DNA of 64,000 nt from Flavobacterium tagetis (GTDB taxonomy: Bacteria > Bacteroidota > Bacteroidia > Flavobacteriales > Flavobacteriaceae). The position numbers and the translations under genes are program-made. The notes beneath the pieces were generated by a model. That model ran no database searches, was not told where the DNA came from, and saw only the letters and a program-made list of their open reading frames with translations. The stretch covers positions 434,001 to 498,000 of the forward strand of contig NZ_JAERSF010000002.1 of assembly GCF_016735615.1 (NCBI RefSeq), in the 5' to 3' direction. Positions 18,601-28,648 of this stretch are shown one piece after another. Numbering within the stretch: the stretch's first letter is position 1; every line of letters starts with the position of its first letter.

Positions 18601-19788
18601 ATGAAACGAGTAGTTGTTGGACTTTCAGGTGGAGTAGATTCTAGTGTTGCAGCATATTTATTGCAACAGCAGGGATACGAAGTTATTGGCCTTTTTATGA
18701 AAAACTGGCACGATGATTCGGTTACTATTTCGAACGAATGCCCTTGGCTAGAAGATAGTAATGATGCTTTGCTTGTTGCTGAAAAGCTTGGCATACCGTT
18801 TCAGACTGTTGATTTGAGCGAAGAATACAAAGAAAAAATCGTTGATTACATGTTCAACGAATACGAAAAAGGGAGAACTCCAAATCCTGATGTGCTTTGT
18901 AACCGCGAAATCAAATTTGATGTGTTTATGAAAATCGCTTTAAGTCTTGGTGCAGATTACGTAGCAACAGGGCATTACTGCCAAAAAAGCGAAATCGAAG
19001 TGGATGGAAAAACGGTTTATCAGTTGATTGCCGGAAATGATGTAAACAAAGATCAATCTTACTTTCTTTGCCAATTGTCTCAAGAACAATTGTCTAAAGC
19101 TTTGTTTCCTATTGGAGCTTTAACCAAACCAGAAGTGCGCGAGATCGCTGCTGAAATGGAATTGGTTACAGCAGAAAAGAAAGACTCTCAAGGTTTATGC
19201 TTTATTGGAAAAGTTCGTCTTCCAGAGTTTTTACAGCAGAAATTGCAACCTAAAGAAGGTAAAATTGTTCAGGTTGATAAAAATGATCCTATCTATAATA
19301 TTGAGAAGTCAGCTGATGTTTCTTTAGAAGAAAGATTAAAGTTAGAGTCTCAAAAGCTAAACTATATTCCAACAATGGGAAAAGTGGTTGGAAAACACCA
19401 AGGTGCTCATTATTTTACAGTTGGACAAAGAAAAGGTTTGAATGTAGGAGGTACAATAGATCCTTTGTTTGTAATTGCTACTGATGTAGAAACCAATACG
19501 ATTTATACAGGTATGTCTAGCGAGCATCCAGGTTTGTTTAAAAAAGCACTTTTTGTTGGACAATCTGAAGTACATTGGGTTAGAGAAGATATGACGCTAA
19601 AAGCAGGAGAAAAGATGGAAGTGATGGCAAGGATCCGTTATCGTCAGCCATTGCAAAAAGCGGTTTTGTATCAATTTGAAGATGGAATGTATGTGGAATT
19701 TGAACAGCCACAGTCTGCTATTACAGAAGGACAATTTGTTGCTTGGTATTTAGAAAATGAATTAGTTGGTTCGGGAGTAATTTCTTAG
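18601..19788 (+). CDS. mnmA: tRNA-specific 2-thiouridylase MnmA
   Basis: 395 residues. MnmA thiolates U34 of tRNA Lys, Glu and Gln. It has the PP-loop GLSGGVDSS (8-16), the catalytic cysteines C100 ([12 protein letters not shown]) and C200 ([10 protein letters not shown]), and the C-terminal beta-barrel ([18 protein letters not shown]). It is slightly longer than the E. coli enzyme because of an insert around 220-260, common in Bacteroidota. All active-site residues are present. Confidence 0.97.
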   Translation: MKRVVVGLSGGVDSSVAAYLLQQQGYEVIGLFMKNWHDDSVTISNECPWLEDSNDALLVAEKLGIPFQTVDLSEEYKEKIVDYMFNEYEKGRTPNPDVLCNREIKFDVFMKIALSLGADYVATGHYCQKSEIEVDGKTVYQLIAGNDVNKDQSYFLCQLSQEQLSKALFPIGALTKPEVREIAAEMELVTAEKKDSQGLCFIGKVRLPEFLQQKLQPKEGKIVQVDKNDPIYNIEKSADVSLEERLKLESQKLNYIPTMGKVVGKHQGAHYFTVGQRKGLNVGGTIDPLFVIATDVETNTIYTGMSSEHPGLFKKALFVGQSEVHWVREDMTLKAGEKMEVMARIRYRQPLQKAVLYQFEDGMYVEFEQPQSAITEGQFVAWYLENELVGSGVIS

Positions 19789-19832
19789 CTTTATACTTTA
19801 TTTGGGAGTAAATCCCTTAAAGGTATAAAACG

Positions 19833-21440
19833 ATGAGATATAACTTTACTTTTCTTTTATTACTTCTTTCGTTTACCGTATTTTCACAAGAAGATGCGTG
19901 GGTTTATTTTAATGGTAAGCCTAGCGCACAAGCCTTTTATGACAATCCGCTAACCGAACTTTCACAAAGAGCTTTGGATCGAAGAGCGAACCAGAATATC
20001 GCTTTGGCTATTACTGATGCTCCTCTGGAAACTTCTTATATAAATCAAATTACATCAAGCGCAGGAATTACGGTAAAAGCGCAGTCAAAATGGCTGAATG
20101 CACTTCATATTCAAGGAACTCAGGCTAATATTAGAGCTTTAAAATCGTTAGCTTTTGTTTCTGGAATTGAGTTTGCAGATAGAACTTTAAATACTACAGG
20201 GAAAAGAGTCTTTGAAGCTTCAGTAAATCAAGTTCACGAACAGTTAAAAACTACAATTGACTATTCTTACGGAAATTCTGCGAATCAAATTCAGATGCTA
20301 AACGGACAAGTTCTCCATCAGCAGAATTTTACTGGAGATGGAAAAATTATAGCCGTTATGGACGGCGGTTTTCCTGGCGTTAATACTGCGCAACCATTTG
20401 AAAATCTTAGAAATAATAATAAAATTTTAGGTGGTTATGATTATACTACCAGAAATAGCAATTTCTATACGGGCGATTCTCATGGAACTTCTGTGCTTTC
20501 AACAATGGGCGGTTTTAAAACAAATTCTTTAGTAGGAACTGCTCCAAATGCATCCTATTATCTTTTTATTACAGAAATTCAAGCTCAAGAAATTCCGTTA
20601 GAAGAGTCACTGTGGGTAGAAGCTGCGGAAAAGGCTGATGCTTTAGGAGTCGATATAATTACTACTTCATTAGGCTATTTTTTGGATAGAGACGAAATCA
20701 GATACAATCATACGTATAGCGAGATGAACGGAATTACGACTTTTATTTCGCGTGGAGCAGAGATTGCTTTTAGCAAAGGAATTTTGGTTTTGGCATCTGC
20801 TGGAAATGAAGGAACTCAACCAGAAAAGCACATTGGTTCGCCTGCAGATGCGGTTTCAGTATTGACAGTTGGTTCTGTTAATGCTTCTAAAGTAAGAGCT
20901 AGTTCCAGTTCTATCGGACCAAGTTATGATGGAAGAATAAAACCAGATGTTATGGCGCAAGGAGTATCAGCTACGGTTTCTGATGCAAATGGAAATATTG
21001 TTACAGCAAGTGGAACTTCATTTTCATGTCCGATAATGGCAGGAATGGCGGCTTCTTTGTGGCAAGCATTTCCATCAAAAACAAACAAAGAAATAAGGCA
21101 GATGATTGTACAATCTGCTGATCGATATGCTAATCCAGATAATAATTACGGATACGGAATTCCAAATTTTGGTGCAGCATTAAGTGTTGATGATTTTGTA
21201 GCGGAAGCTTCGTTTGCGGTATATCCAAATCCGGCTAAAAATGAAGTTTCGTTTTCTTTTTTTAATGAAAATAATACAGCATCGGTAACTATTTATTCTA
21301 TCTTAGGACAAAAATTAATAGAAGAAAAAATTACTAATTCAAACCCAGTTCTTTCCTTGCAATCACTTCAAAGCGGATTGTATCTTTATAGTTTTGATGC
21401 CGATAAGCTGCATAAAACAGGAAAAATAATCAAGCAATAA
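19833..21440 (+). CDS. S8 subtilisin-like serine peptidase with type IX sorting domain
   Basis: 535 residues. A signal peptide (about 1-18) and a short inhibitor-like propeptide are followed by the peptidase domain with the triad D177 (IAVMDGGFPG), H217 (GDSHGTSV) and S396 (SGTSFSCP). The last 80 residues start with FAVYPNPAKNEVSF and end in TGKIIKQ, a type A C-terminal domain used by the type IX secretion system. The enzyme should be secreted or attached to the cell surface. The domain is itself evidence for a gliding/T9SS-type Bacteroidota host. Confidence 0.93.
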   Translation: MRYNFTFLLLLLSFTVFSQEDAWVYFNGKPSAQAFYDNPLTELSQRALDRRANQNIALAITDAPLETSYINQITSSAGITVKAQSKWLNALHIQGTQANIRALKSLAFVSGIEFADRTLNTTGKRVFEASVNQVHEQLKTTIDYSYGNSANQIQMLNGQVLHQQNFTGDGKIIAVMDGGFPGVNTAQPFENLRNNNKILGGYDYTTRNSNFYTGDSHGTSVLSTMGGFKTNSLVGTAPNASYYLFITEIQAQEIPLEESLWVEAAEKADALGVDIITTSLGYFLDRDEIRYNHTYSEMNGITTFISRGAEIAFSKGILVLASAGNEGTQPEKHIGSPADAVSVLTVGSVNASKVRASSSSIGPSYDGRIKPDVMAQGVSATVSDANGNIVTASGTSFSCPIMAGMAASLWQAFPSKTNKEIRQMIVQSADRYANPDNNYGYGIPNFGAALSVDDFVAEASFAVYPNPAKNEVSFSFFNENNTASVTIYSILGQKLIEEKITNSNPVLSLQSLQSGLYLYSFDADKLHKTGKIIKQ

Positions 21441-21445
21441 TTTTA

Positions 21446-22390
21446 ATGAATAAAATCACTCAGCTTTTCAATATAAAATACCCAATCATTCAAGGCGGAA
21501 TGATCTGGAACAGCGGTTACAAATTGGCTTCAGCAGTAAGTAATGCTGGAGGTTTAGGACTTATTGGTGCGGGTTCGATGTATCCAGAAGTTTTAAGAGA
21601 ACACATTCAAAAATGTAAAAAAGCAACAGATAAGCCTTTTGGTGTCAATATTCCGATGTTATATCCTAACATTGAGGAAATTATGAATATTGTAGTTGAA
21701 GAAGGCGTAAAAATTGTCTTTACTTCTGCAGGAAATCCTAAAACTTGGACTTCTTTTTTGAAAGAAAGAGGTATTACAGTGGTTCATGTGGTTAGCAGTA
21801 GTGCTTTTGCTTTGAAAGCACAAGATGCAGGCGTAGATGCAGTTGTGGCTGAAGGATTTGAAGCAGGCGGACATAATGGACGCGAAGAAACTACAACCCT
21901 GACCTTAATTCCTATGGTTAAAGAAAAAATAAAAATTCCTTTAATCGCTGCTGGCGGAATTGCTACAGGAAGAGGAATGCTTGCTGCGATGGTTTTAGGT
22001 GCAGATGGTGTTCAAGTTGGAAGCCGTTTTGCAGCTTCTGTAGAATCTTCTTCACACAATAATTTTAAAGAAACAATAGTTAGTACTATAGAAGGAGGTA
22101 CGCAGTTGACTTTGAAAGAATTAGCACCTGTTCGATTAATAAAAAATAAATTCTATCAGGATGTTCAGGATTTGTATCAAAAATGCCCATCAAAAGAAGA
22201 ATTAGTTCAGCTTTTAGGAAGAGCAAGAGCAAAAAGAGGAATGTTTGAAGGAGATTTGGAAGAGGGAGAATTAGAAATTGGACAAGTTGCAGGTTTGATT
22301 CATGAGATTTTACCAGTTGAACAAATTGTTCAACAAATGATAGCCGAATTTGAAACCGCATCCAAAGAAAAGATTACATTTGAGTTTTAA
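21446..22390 (+). CDS. Nitronate monooxygenase-family FMN enzyme
   Basis: 314 residues, a TIM-barrel FMN enzyme of the 2-nitropropane dioxygenase/NMO family. It shows YPIIQGGMIWNSGYKLASAV, GGLGLIGAGSM, a phosphate-binding GGIATGRGM and GADGVQVGSRF. Members oxidise nitronates or act as enoyl reductases (FabK-like); the sequence does not decide between them. It starts 5 bp after the subtilase stop. Confidence 0.88.
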   Translation: MNKITQLFNIKYPIIQGGMIWNSGYKLASAVSNAGGLGLIGAGSMYPEVLREHIQKCKKATDKPFGVNIPMLYPNIEEIMNIVVEEGVKIVFTSAGNPKTWTSFLKERGITVVHVVSSSAFALKAQDAGVDAVVAEGFEAGGHNGREETTTLTLIPMVKEKIKIPLIAAGGIATGRGMLAAMVLGADGVQVGSRFAASVESSSHNNFKETIVSTIEGGTQLTLKELAPVRLIKNKFYQDVQDLYQKCPSKEELVQLLGRARAKRGMFEGDLEEGELEIGQVAGLIHEILPVEQIVQQMIAEFETASKEKITFEF

Positions 22391-22410
22391 TTGTCTACAA
22401 GAAAAATTTT

Positions 22411-22821
22411 ATGAATTCCCTACGCCCCTATATATTGTTATTGTTTTTAATTTTTGGATTGCAACAGATTCAGAGTCAGTCGTATCATTTTAAAACGTCA
22501 GGATTTAGCGTTCTGGAAAAAAATGAACGAGGAAAGTGGGGCGAATGGTCTAATCTAGATTTGGTAAATCTTTCGGTTGTTTTAGATACCAATAAACATA
22601 GAATTGTAGTGTATTCTCAAGAAATACAGCTTTATAGTATTTTAGATTACATCGAAAGAGAAGAAAACGATACTGATATTGTATATTCTTTTATGTGTAA
22701 AGATAATGACGGAAAAGAATGCAAATTGTCAATTATTACCCGAAAAAAGCAAGACTACAGAAAACAGCTTTATATCAATTATGACGATCATATAATTGTG
22801 TATAATATTATTACGGTTTAG
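22411..22821 (+). CDS. Small exported protein of unknown function
   Basis: 136 residues with a signal peptide (LRPYILLLFLIFGLQQIQSQ) and a short, probably beta-rich body containing KWGEWSNLDLVNLSVVLDTN. I do not recognise the family. It follows the preceding gene by 20 bp and probably shares its transcript. Confidence 0.65.
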   Translation: MNSLRPYILLLFLIFGLQQIQSQSYHFKTSGFSVLEKNERGKWGEWSNLDLVNLSVVLDTNKHRIVVYSQEIQLYSILDYIEREENDTDIVYSFMCKDNDGKECKLSIITRKKQDYRKQLYINYDDHIIVYNIITV

Positions 22822-22872
22822 TAATCACAAATTCATTGCCTGAAATTTTTTAAAGAAGAAAAATAATTAATT

Positions 22873-23982
22873 ATGAAAAGAATACTTTCATTGCTACTAG
22901 TATTTTTTGTTACGATAACAATTTCTTCGCAAAGCAAAACAATATCGGGTACAATTTCCGGCTTTAAGGATGGCGATAAAGTGCTGTTAGATGATGTAGA
23001 AATAATGAAGTTTATTGATAGTACTTATGTTAAAAACGGAAAATTTGTTTTAAAAAATAAACAAACAGATGTGCCAAAAACTATTTACCTAACTATTAAA
23101 TCAGAAAATGAATTTTATAGTGTTCCTTTGTTTATTGCAAATGAAAATGTAGTTATAAATGCTGATAAAAAAGATTTTCCTTATAATGTAAAAGTCTCCG
23201 GTTCTGTTCATCATGATAAAATGTCAATTTTAGATAATAAGACAAAATCGTATAACATAGAAAGGAATGAAATTGTTAATTTTTTAAGAAAACCTACAGT
23301 AGATTCTAGTGCGGCATATAAAACTTTAAGAAAGGAAAAGATCAATCAATTAAATGCTATCAACAAAGCTGTAGATAGTATTAAAATGGATTTTATTAAA
23401 TCTAATTTGAATACATATGCAGCAATATATGGTTTGTTTGATTTAAGAGCTGATTTTGATAAAATTGAATTGCAAAAACTTTATGAAAATCTAGATGCTA
23501 AATATAAAAATAGTGTGTATGGCAATAGAATTGCCAGTTATCTAAAAGTTGGTGATCAAATAAAAAATGGAGATTTATTTTTTGATTTTCAAGCGAAAGA
23601 CCAATTTGGTAAAACAAGAAAGTTTTCAGAGTTTGCTGGAAAATATATTTTATTAGATTTTACAGAGACATATTGTGCTCCTTGTGTTCAATCGGTAAAG
23701 GAGCTAAAGGAAGTTTTTGAAACTAAAGCTGAAAAATTGAGCATAATAAGTTTTTACGCTGACAAATCTGAACTAATTTGGAAAAAAGGCTTGCAAAGAG
23801 ATCAGCCAGGTTGGATTACATTAAATGATGGAAAAGGTCCAAATGGAGAAACACTTCTAAAATATGGAGTTTCGGGTTATCCTACATTTTTCTTAATTGA
23901 TCCACAAGGGAAAATAGTAGAAAACTTTTTTGGTTACGAGAATCAAAAAATTAAACAGATGATTCAAAATCATATTAAATAA
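22873..23982 (+). CDS. TlpA-like thioredoxin with N-terminal DUF4369-type domain
   Basis: 369 residues. A signal peptide (about 1-20) is followed by a beta-domain of DUF4369 type (TISGTISGFKDGDKVLLDD), a helical linker with KEKINQLNAINKAVDSI, and a C-terminal thioredoxin domain with C268-A-P-C271 in ETYCAPCVQSVKEL and the cis-Pro loop GVSGYPTFFLID. It should act in the periplasm in disulfide reduction or redox handling. Many paralogues occur in Flavobacteria, so the partner cannot be named. Confidence 0.88.
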   Translation: MKRILSLLLVFFVTITISSQSKTISGTISGFKDGDKVLLDDVEIMKFIDSTYVKNGKFVLKNKQTDVPKTIYLTIKSENEFYSVPLFIANENVVINADKKDFPYNVKVSGSVHHDKMSILDNKTKSYNIERNEIVNFLRKPTVDSSAAYKTLRKEKINQLNAINKAVDSIKMDFIKSNLNTYAAIYGLFDLRADFDKIELQKLYENLDAKYKNSVYGNRIASYLKVGDQIKNGDLFFDFQAKDQFGKTRKFSEFAGKYILLDFTETYCAPCVQSVKELKEVFETKAEKLSIISFYADKSELIWKKGLQRDQPGWITLNDGKGPNGETLLKYGVSGYPTFFLIDPQGKIVENFFGYENQKIKQMIQNHIK

Positions 23983-24028
23983 CGCATTTCTAATCTGGAA
24001 TAATCAGAATAGAATTGAAATATAAAAA

Positions 24029-24070
24029 ATCTTAGAATCTTAGTTTCTTAGTTTCTTAGCACCTTAAGAT
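24029..24070 (-). repeat. Dispersed TTCTAAGA-type tandem repeat, copy 2
   Basis: On the minus strand it reads GGTGCTAAGAAACTAAGAAA… and ends in GATTCTAAGA, matching the copy at 2804-2843. It runs into the stop codon of the adjacent minus-strand gene. Confidence 0.6.
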
Positions 24071-24501
24071 TCAATATCCTTAATAAACTCATCATATTCT
24101 AAATAGAACATTTCTAGAGCGTGCATATTTTCGTTGAAGAAATCAAAAATAGTATCCCAAGTATTTTTATTGCTGAAACCAACACCAAGTTTTTCAACCC
24201 AGATTCTACTGATGGTTTTACCGCTTTCTAGAGTATAATTTTTCTCAAAAACTAGATCTTTAATAAATTCTTCTTCTAGAATATTTTTTAAAGCCTCCAG
24301 TTTTTCGAAATAAGCTATACGTTTTTCATCGCTTCTTTGTTCAATATCAATTAAAACCTGAGCCTTTTTATTGTCAACATAAAATTTAAAAGAGAAGTCT
24401 TTAATTTTTGTATCATAAAGCACCCATTTGCGAGGATATTTCTCTGCAAATGCTACCCAAAATTCTCTTTTTATTCTTTGTGATTCTTCTTTACTGTACA
24501 T
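24064..24501 (-). CDS. DUF4268 protein
   Basis: 145 residues, soluble. The pattern MYSKEESQRIKREFWVAFAE…FKFYVDNKKAQVLIDIE…YFEKL fits DUF4268, a domain found alone or at the end of nuclease-like proteins. Here it is alone, with no catalytic motif seen. The gene ends inside a repeat. Confidence 0.8.
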   Translation of the reverse strand: MYSKEESQRIKREFWVAFAEKYPRKWVLYDTKIKDFSFKFYVDNKKAQVLIDIEQRSDEKRIAYFEKLEALKNILEEEFIKDLVFEKNYTLESGKTISRIWVEKLGVGFSNKNTWDTIFDFFNENMHALEMFYLEYDEFIKDIES

Positions 24502-24592
24502 TTTTTAGGCTTTAATAGCAGAAAACTTGTGGTACTGCGTTTTCTGGAGTATATTTATGTTTTATTTGAAAGTACAAAAATAAGCTTTGATT

Positions 24593-25237
24593 ATGAATTT
24601 TCAAGACTTTTTGAAATATGTTCCCAATATAATTCCAGTAGAGCTGCCAGCAGTAACTTCACATTTAAAAATGGCTCCCAAAGAACGTATAGAAGGATTG
24701 AAAAATCTTGATATTGATGCACTAAACGCTAGAATGGCGGGGGTAATGATGCTGTTTTATCCCAAACAGGAAAAAACACATCTGGTTTTGATTGTTAGAA
24801 ATGCTTATGATGGGGTTCACTCAGCTCAGATTGCATTTCCAGGCGGGAAGTATGAAAAGGAAGATTTAAATTTTGAAACCACAGCTCTTAGAGAAACACA
24901 TGAAGAAGTTGGAATTACAAGTGATAAAATAAATATCATTAAACATTTTTCGCCAATGTATATTCCGCCAAGTAATTTTTTGGTGCATCCGTTTTTAGGA
25001 ATTGCCAAAGAAGAACTTTCCTTTTATCCCGATATAAGAGAAGTTGCCGGAATTATTGAATTGCCTTTGTCTGTTTTTTTAAATGATGATATTATTATCG
25101 AAGCCAGATTATCAACTTCTTATGGAGCAAATATTTTAGTTCCTGCCTTTAATATTCAGAATCATGTTGTTTGGGGAGCCACGGCGATGATTTTGAGCGA
25201 ATTGCGAGATGTCTTAAAAGAAGCGATGGTAAAATAA
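24593..25237 (+). CDS. NUDIX hydrolase, CoA pyrophosphatase-like
   Basis: 214 residues from ATG 24593 (an upstream in-frame TTG is less likely). It carries the NUDIX box GGKYEKED…TALRETHEEVGI and the upstream UPF0035-type stretch VHSAQIAFPGG, which together mark CoA pyrophosphatases (NudL/CoAse), enzymes that split CoA into phosphopantetheine and 3',5'-ADP. Divergent from the DUF4268 gene. Confidence 0.88.
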   Translation: MNFQDFLKYVPNIIPVELPAVTSHLKMAPKERIEGLKNLDIDALNARMAGVMMLFYPKQEKTHLVLIVRNAYDGVHSAQIAFPGGKYEKEDLNFETTALRETHEEVGITSDKINIIKHFSPMYIPPSNFLVHPFLGIAKEELSFYPDIREVAGIIELPLSVFLNDDIIIEARLSTSYGANILVPAFNIQNHVVWGATAMILSELRDVLKEAMVK

Positions 25238-25309
25238 ATTTGATAAGGTTTATTTAATGATTTGATATTCATTTGGATATCTCTTATTTCTAGAAAATGT
25301 TTTATAGTG

Positions 25310-25338
25310 TTGCTAAAAGAATAATTTTTGTATGTTTG
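25310..25338 (+). promoter_or_regulatory. Promoter of the PlsC-like gene
   Basis: TTG at 25310-25312 and TATGTTTG at 25331-25338 with an 18-base spacer fit the Bacteroidota consensus. The start codon is 31 bases downstream. Confidence 0.5.
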
Positions 25339-25369
25339 CGACCTAACAAAAAAATAAGATAAATTAGTT

Positions 25370-26200
25370 ATGGGATTGTTTAAACGAAATCCTTTTGGGC
25401 ATATATTATTCATCAAGAAATGGTTGATCCGAGTTCTAGGTGCCATGACTCATAAGAGATATAGAGGTTTTAATGAATTGCAGATTGAAGGATCTGAGAT
25501 TATTAAGACACTTCCAGATACTAATGTTTTATTTATTTCCAATCATCAGACTTATTTTGCAGACGTTGTAGCGATGTTTCATGTCTTTAACGCCAGTTTA
25601 TCTGGGCGTCAAGACACGATTAAGAATATTGGTTATTTGTGGCAGCCAAAAATGAATATTTATTATGTGGCAGCCAAAGAAACCATGCAAGCGGGATTAT
25701 TGCCAAGAATTTTAGCTTATGTTGGTGCAATTACGGTTGAAAGAACTTGGAGAGCAAAAGGAGTCGATGTGACGGAAAAACGTGACGTTAATCCAAATGA
25801 TACCGAAAATATTAGAATAGCACTTGAAGACGGTTGGGTTATTACTTTCCCACAAGGAACTACAAAATCATTTAAGCCAGTTCGTAAAGGAACCGCTCAT
25901 ATAATTAAACAGCACAAACCAATCGTTATTCCTATTGTAATTGATGGTTTCCGCAGATCATTCGATAAGAAAGGACTTCGAATGAAGAAAAAAGGAATTC
26001 TACAATCTTTCATCATCAAAGAACCTCTTGATATTGATTATGAAAATGATACTATCGAACAAATCGTAGAAAAAGTAGAATACGCAATAGAACAGCATCC
26101 ATCATTTTTAAAAGTTATTCCTGCTGAAGAAATCAAAGCGCAAGAAGAACTTAATGAAATGAGAAGATGGAGTTACAAGGATTCTGAAAATGAATATTAG
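25370..26200 (+). CDS. 1-acylglycerol-3-phosphate acyltransferase-like protein
   Basis: 276 residues with the PlsC motifs NHQTYFAD (HX4D catalytic pair) and FPQGTTKSFKPVRKGTAH. It should transfer an acyl chain to lysophosphatidate or a related acceptor at the inner membrane. The distance between motifs is larger than in the shortest PlsC proteins because of a stretch around 85-140. It converges on the next gene with 2 bp between them. Confidence 0.85.
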   Translation: MGLFKRNPFGHILFIKKWLIRVLGAMTHKRYRGFNELQIEGSEIIKTLPDTNVLFISNHQTYFADVVAMFHVFNASLSGRQDTIKNIGYLWQPKMNIYYVAAKETMQAGLLPRILAYVGAITVERTWRAKGVDVTEKRDVNPNDTENIRIALEDGWVITFPQGTTKSFKPVRKGTAHIIKQHKPIVIPIVIDGFRRSFDKKGLRMKKKGILQSFIIKEPLDIDYENDTIEQIVEKVEYAIEQHPSFLKVIPAEEIKAQEELNEMRRWSYKDSENEY

Positions 26201-26202
26201 AT

Positions 26203-26835
26203 TTAAAAATCAATTTTTTTCAATTCTTTATAATTAGCATATAATCTACGTAAAAGTGTTCCGTAAATCACTCTGTAGAAACACCAGAATAGTCCAAAGA
26301 AACCTAAAATTACTAAGATCAGAATACCTATTGTTACAAACATGGCTTTTCCGTTCATGGCTAATTTTTCTCTAAGAAACTCCATATCTGGATTGTACAC
26401 AAAAGCAATAAAAAAGCTCAGAATTGCTGTGATTACAATCATTCCCAAGTTGTACCAAACATAATATTGCACCGTTTTACGGGTTTTTAGGATAGCGCTC
26501 ATCAAAGATTTTGTGGCTATTGTAGTCGAAATTGTTTTGTAATTTTTATAGAAGATGTAAACAAAAATTAAAACAACCACATAATTGAAATAGGTTATAA
26601 ACTCTAAGGCTGTTACAATTTCAGGATGATTCATTTTGTGCAATACATCGTCTGTGTTGATAAAAATGTTTGAAAATGTCCAAAACGAAATTTCTAAAAT
26701 ACTGATAATCAAAATCCACTTTACAATGGAAGATGACTTTCTGTGAATCATCTTGTAGATCTCGTTTTCAGAAATTTGTTGAAAAGAATCAGAGTTCTTT
26801 TGCCAGTCCTTTTTTAATAAATCCAGTTCTTTCAT
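26203..26835 (-). CDS. Membrane protein paired with ECF sigma factor, putative anti-sigma
   Basis: 210 residues. A cytoplasmic N-terminus (LLKKDWQKNSDSFQQISENE) is followed by four hydrophobic segments. It starts 8 bp after the sigma-factor gene on the same strand. The pairing and the layout suggest an anti-sigma or sigma-modulating role, but no ZAS-type zinc motif is seen. Confidence 0.6.
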   Translation of the reverse strand: MKELDLLKKDWQKNSDSFQQISENEIYKMIHRKSSSIVKWILIISILEISFWTFSNIFINTDDVLHKMNHPEIVTALEFITYFNYVVVLIFVYIFYKNYKTISTTIATKSLMSAILKTRKTVQYYVWYNLGMIVITAILSFFIAFVYNPDMEFLREKLAMNGKAMFVTIGILILVILGFFGLFWCFYRVIYGTLLRRLYANYKELKKIDF

Positions 26836-26843
26836 AATAATTT

Positions 26844-27338
26844 TTAAGGATTTAGTATTTTTTTAAGTTTCCCCTTAATTCTGTTCATTTTCACGCGCGC
26901 ATTCACTTCGCTGATCCCTAAGGTTTCAGCTATTTCTTGATAATCTTTGTCTTCTAAATACATAAAAACTAACGCCTTTTCGATGTCATTTAATTGATAA
27001 ACTGCTTTGTACATCAGTCTAATCTGTTCTTCTTCTTCATAATTGTAGTCAACATCTTTTACAAAATGCTGATGATTTTCATAATCTACGGTCGATATAG
27101 TTCTTTTGGTTTTGCGATATAAGGTAATCGCTGTGTTTAAGGCAACACGATACGTCCAAGTTGAAAATTTACTGTCGCCTCTAAATTTTGGATAAGCTTT
27201 CCAAAGCTGAATAGTAATCTCTTGAAACAAGTCTTTATGAGCGTCTTCGCCAGCAGTATATAATCTACAAATCTTGTGGATTATATTCTGATTTGCCTGC
27301 AGCTGCGCAACAAATGACTGTTCTAGATTTTCGCTCAT
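26844..27338 (-). CDS. ECF-type RNA polymerase sigma factor
   Basis: 164 residues with region 2 (KDLFQEITIQLWKAYPKFRGDSKFSTWTYRVALN) and region 4 (LEDKDYQEIAETLGISEVNARVKMNRIKGKL). It directs transcription of a small regulon. The downstream membrane-protein gene is a likely modulator. Confidence 0.93.
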   Translation of the reverse strand: MSENLEQSFVAQLQANQNIIHKICRLYTAGEDAHKDLFQEITIQLWKAYPKFRGDSKFSTWTYRVALNTAITLYRKTKRTISTVDYENHQHFVKDVDYNYEEEEQIRLMYKAVYQLNDIEKALVFMYLEDKDYQEIAETLGISEVNARVKMNRIKGKLKKILNP

Positions 27339-27379
27339 AATGTATTAGTAGTTATGAAATCATTTTTGTTACAGTTGGA

Positions 27380-28441
27380 TTATAATTTTCTTGTTTTATA
27401 ATAATTAATCGTCAAATCGATGAACTTGCTATAGCTTTGCATTCCGTCTTTCTGGTTATTTGTTTTTAAAAAACTATCCCATAGAAAATGAAAGCCTTCG
27501 TCTATAAATGTGTCATATTTTTTCCAGAAATCTTGGTCTTCTTGATAGTTTTTTAAAATTCCAGGATTTACTCGTTTCTTTAATACTTCAAAAATTTTCT
27601 CATTTTTAAACTTCCAGATTCCGAGACAATAACGTAATGCAAAACTATATCCCGCATATTGATAATATAAATTGTCATTTTTTACAGAAGCCAAAAGACC
27701 AATAAAATTGCATTCACTTTCACTTGCAAAACCAATCTGATGTGCCATTTCATGGGCTGTGGTTAGCGGAAAAGTGTACATTGGCAGTAAGTCGTTAATT
27801 TGCGCTTCGTTTGTAAATGGATTTAAATAACCGCCAAATCCCATATAGGTTAAAGGAACGCTGAATAATGAGTTTTTTACGCTTAATGTTTCGTATTTGA
27901 AATAAGAATGCTCTTTTGCTAAATTATCGTAACCGTTTAAAATCATGTTAAATGATTCTTTCTGTGAATATGGAAAAACAACTTTAGCGCTATCATTTTT
28001 TGTGATTTGAAACTGAATTTCATTCGTCTTTGCAATTAATCTTTTAGTAAAAGCCAAAAGATCAGCATCGGTATATTCTCTTTTGATTTCCATTTTCTCA
28101 AAAAGAGGTTTTCTGTAATAATTGAAAGCCCAAAGAAGGTGAAAGAAAAAGTAAAAAACAGAAATCTTACCCAGCATTGTTAGAAGGTGATCTTTCCAAT
28201 CTGTTCTCCATGTTTTTCTGATTTTCCAAAACCAGCTAATTATAGAAATCATCAAAATAGCATAAATTATGTCGCCGACAGAAAACGGAACTTTACCTAA
28301 AACCGTTCTAGAAAAATGTGAAATCCTAGCGAATAAATTTTTACTGTAAAAACCTTCAACAAAATCTGGGAAGTATGGAAGGATTTTATAAAAAATGATT
28401 TGAACTATTAAAAATAAAGGTAAAAAGTATTTTGATTTCAC
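27380..28441 (-). CDS. DUF3810 membrane metallopeptidase-like protein
   Basis: 353 residues with about three N-terminal hydrophobic segments and a soluble part containing TTAHEMAHQIGFASESECNF, an HEXXH zinc motif followed by a Glu pair. This is the DUF3810 family of Bacteroidota. A zinc-dependent peptidase at the inner membrane is likely from the motif; the substrate is unknown. Confidence 0.87.
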   Translation of the reverse strand: MKSKYFLPLFLIVQIIFYKILPYFPDFVEGFYSKNLFARISHFSRTVLGKVPFSVGDIIYAILMISIISWFWKIRKTWRTDWKDHLLTMLGKISVFYFFFHLLWAFNYYRKPLFEKMEIKREYTDADLLAFTKRLIAKTNEIQFQITKNDSAKVVFPYSQKESFNMILNGYDNLAKEHSYFKYETLSVKNSLFSVPLTYMGFGGYLNPFTNEAQINDLLPMYTFPLTTAHEMAHQIGFASESECNFIGLLASVKNDNLYYQYAGYSFALRYCLGIWKFKNEKIFEVLKKRVNPGILKNYQEDQDFWKKYDTFIDEGFHFLWDSFLKTNNQKDGMQSYSKFIDLTINYYKTRKL

Positions 28442-28606
28442 AAGTTAAATTTTAGATACGTAAATATAAATACAATATCGAATGATTGAAAAAAGTTCGT
28501 CATGAATTCTGCGAATTTTCGTTAATTATTGATTTATTCCATTTTAGATCCGTTTTAATTAGTGCTAATTAGTGCAATTCGTGGCAAAAAAAGCAATTAA
28601 ACTTTG

Positions 28607-28614
28607 TAACTTTG
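28607..28614 (+). promoter_or_regulatory. TAnnTTTG -7 element of pepD
   Basis: TAACTTTG lies 34 bases before the start codon at 28649. Upstream, GTGCTAATTAGTGCAATTCGT is a short repeat typical of intergenic DNA in this genus; no -33 box is clear. Confidence 0.45.
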
Positions 28615-28648
28615 AAGCTCTTAATTGTTAAACACCAAACAAAATATA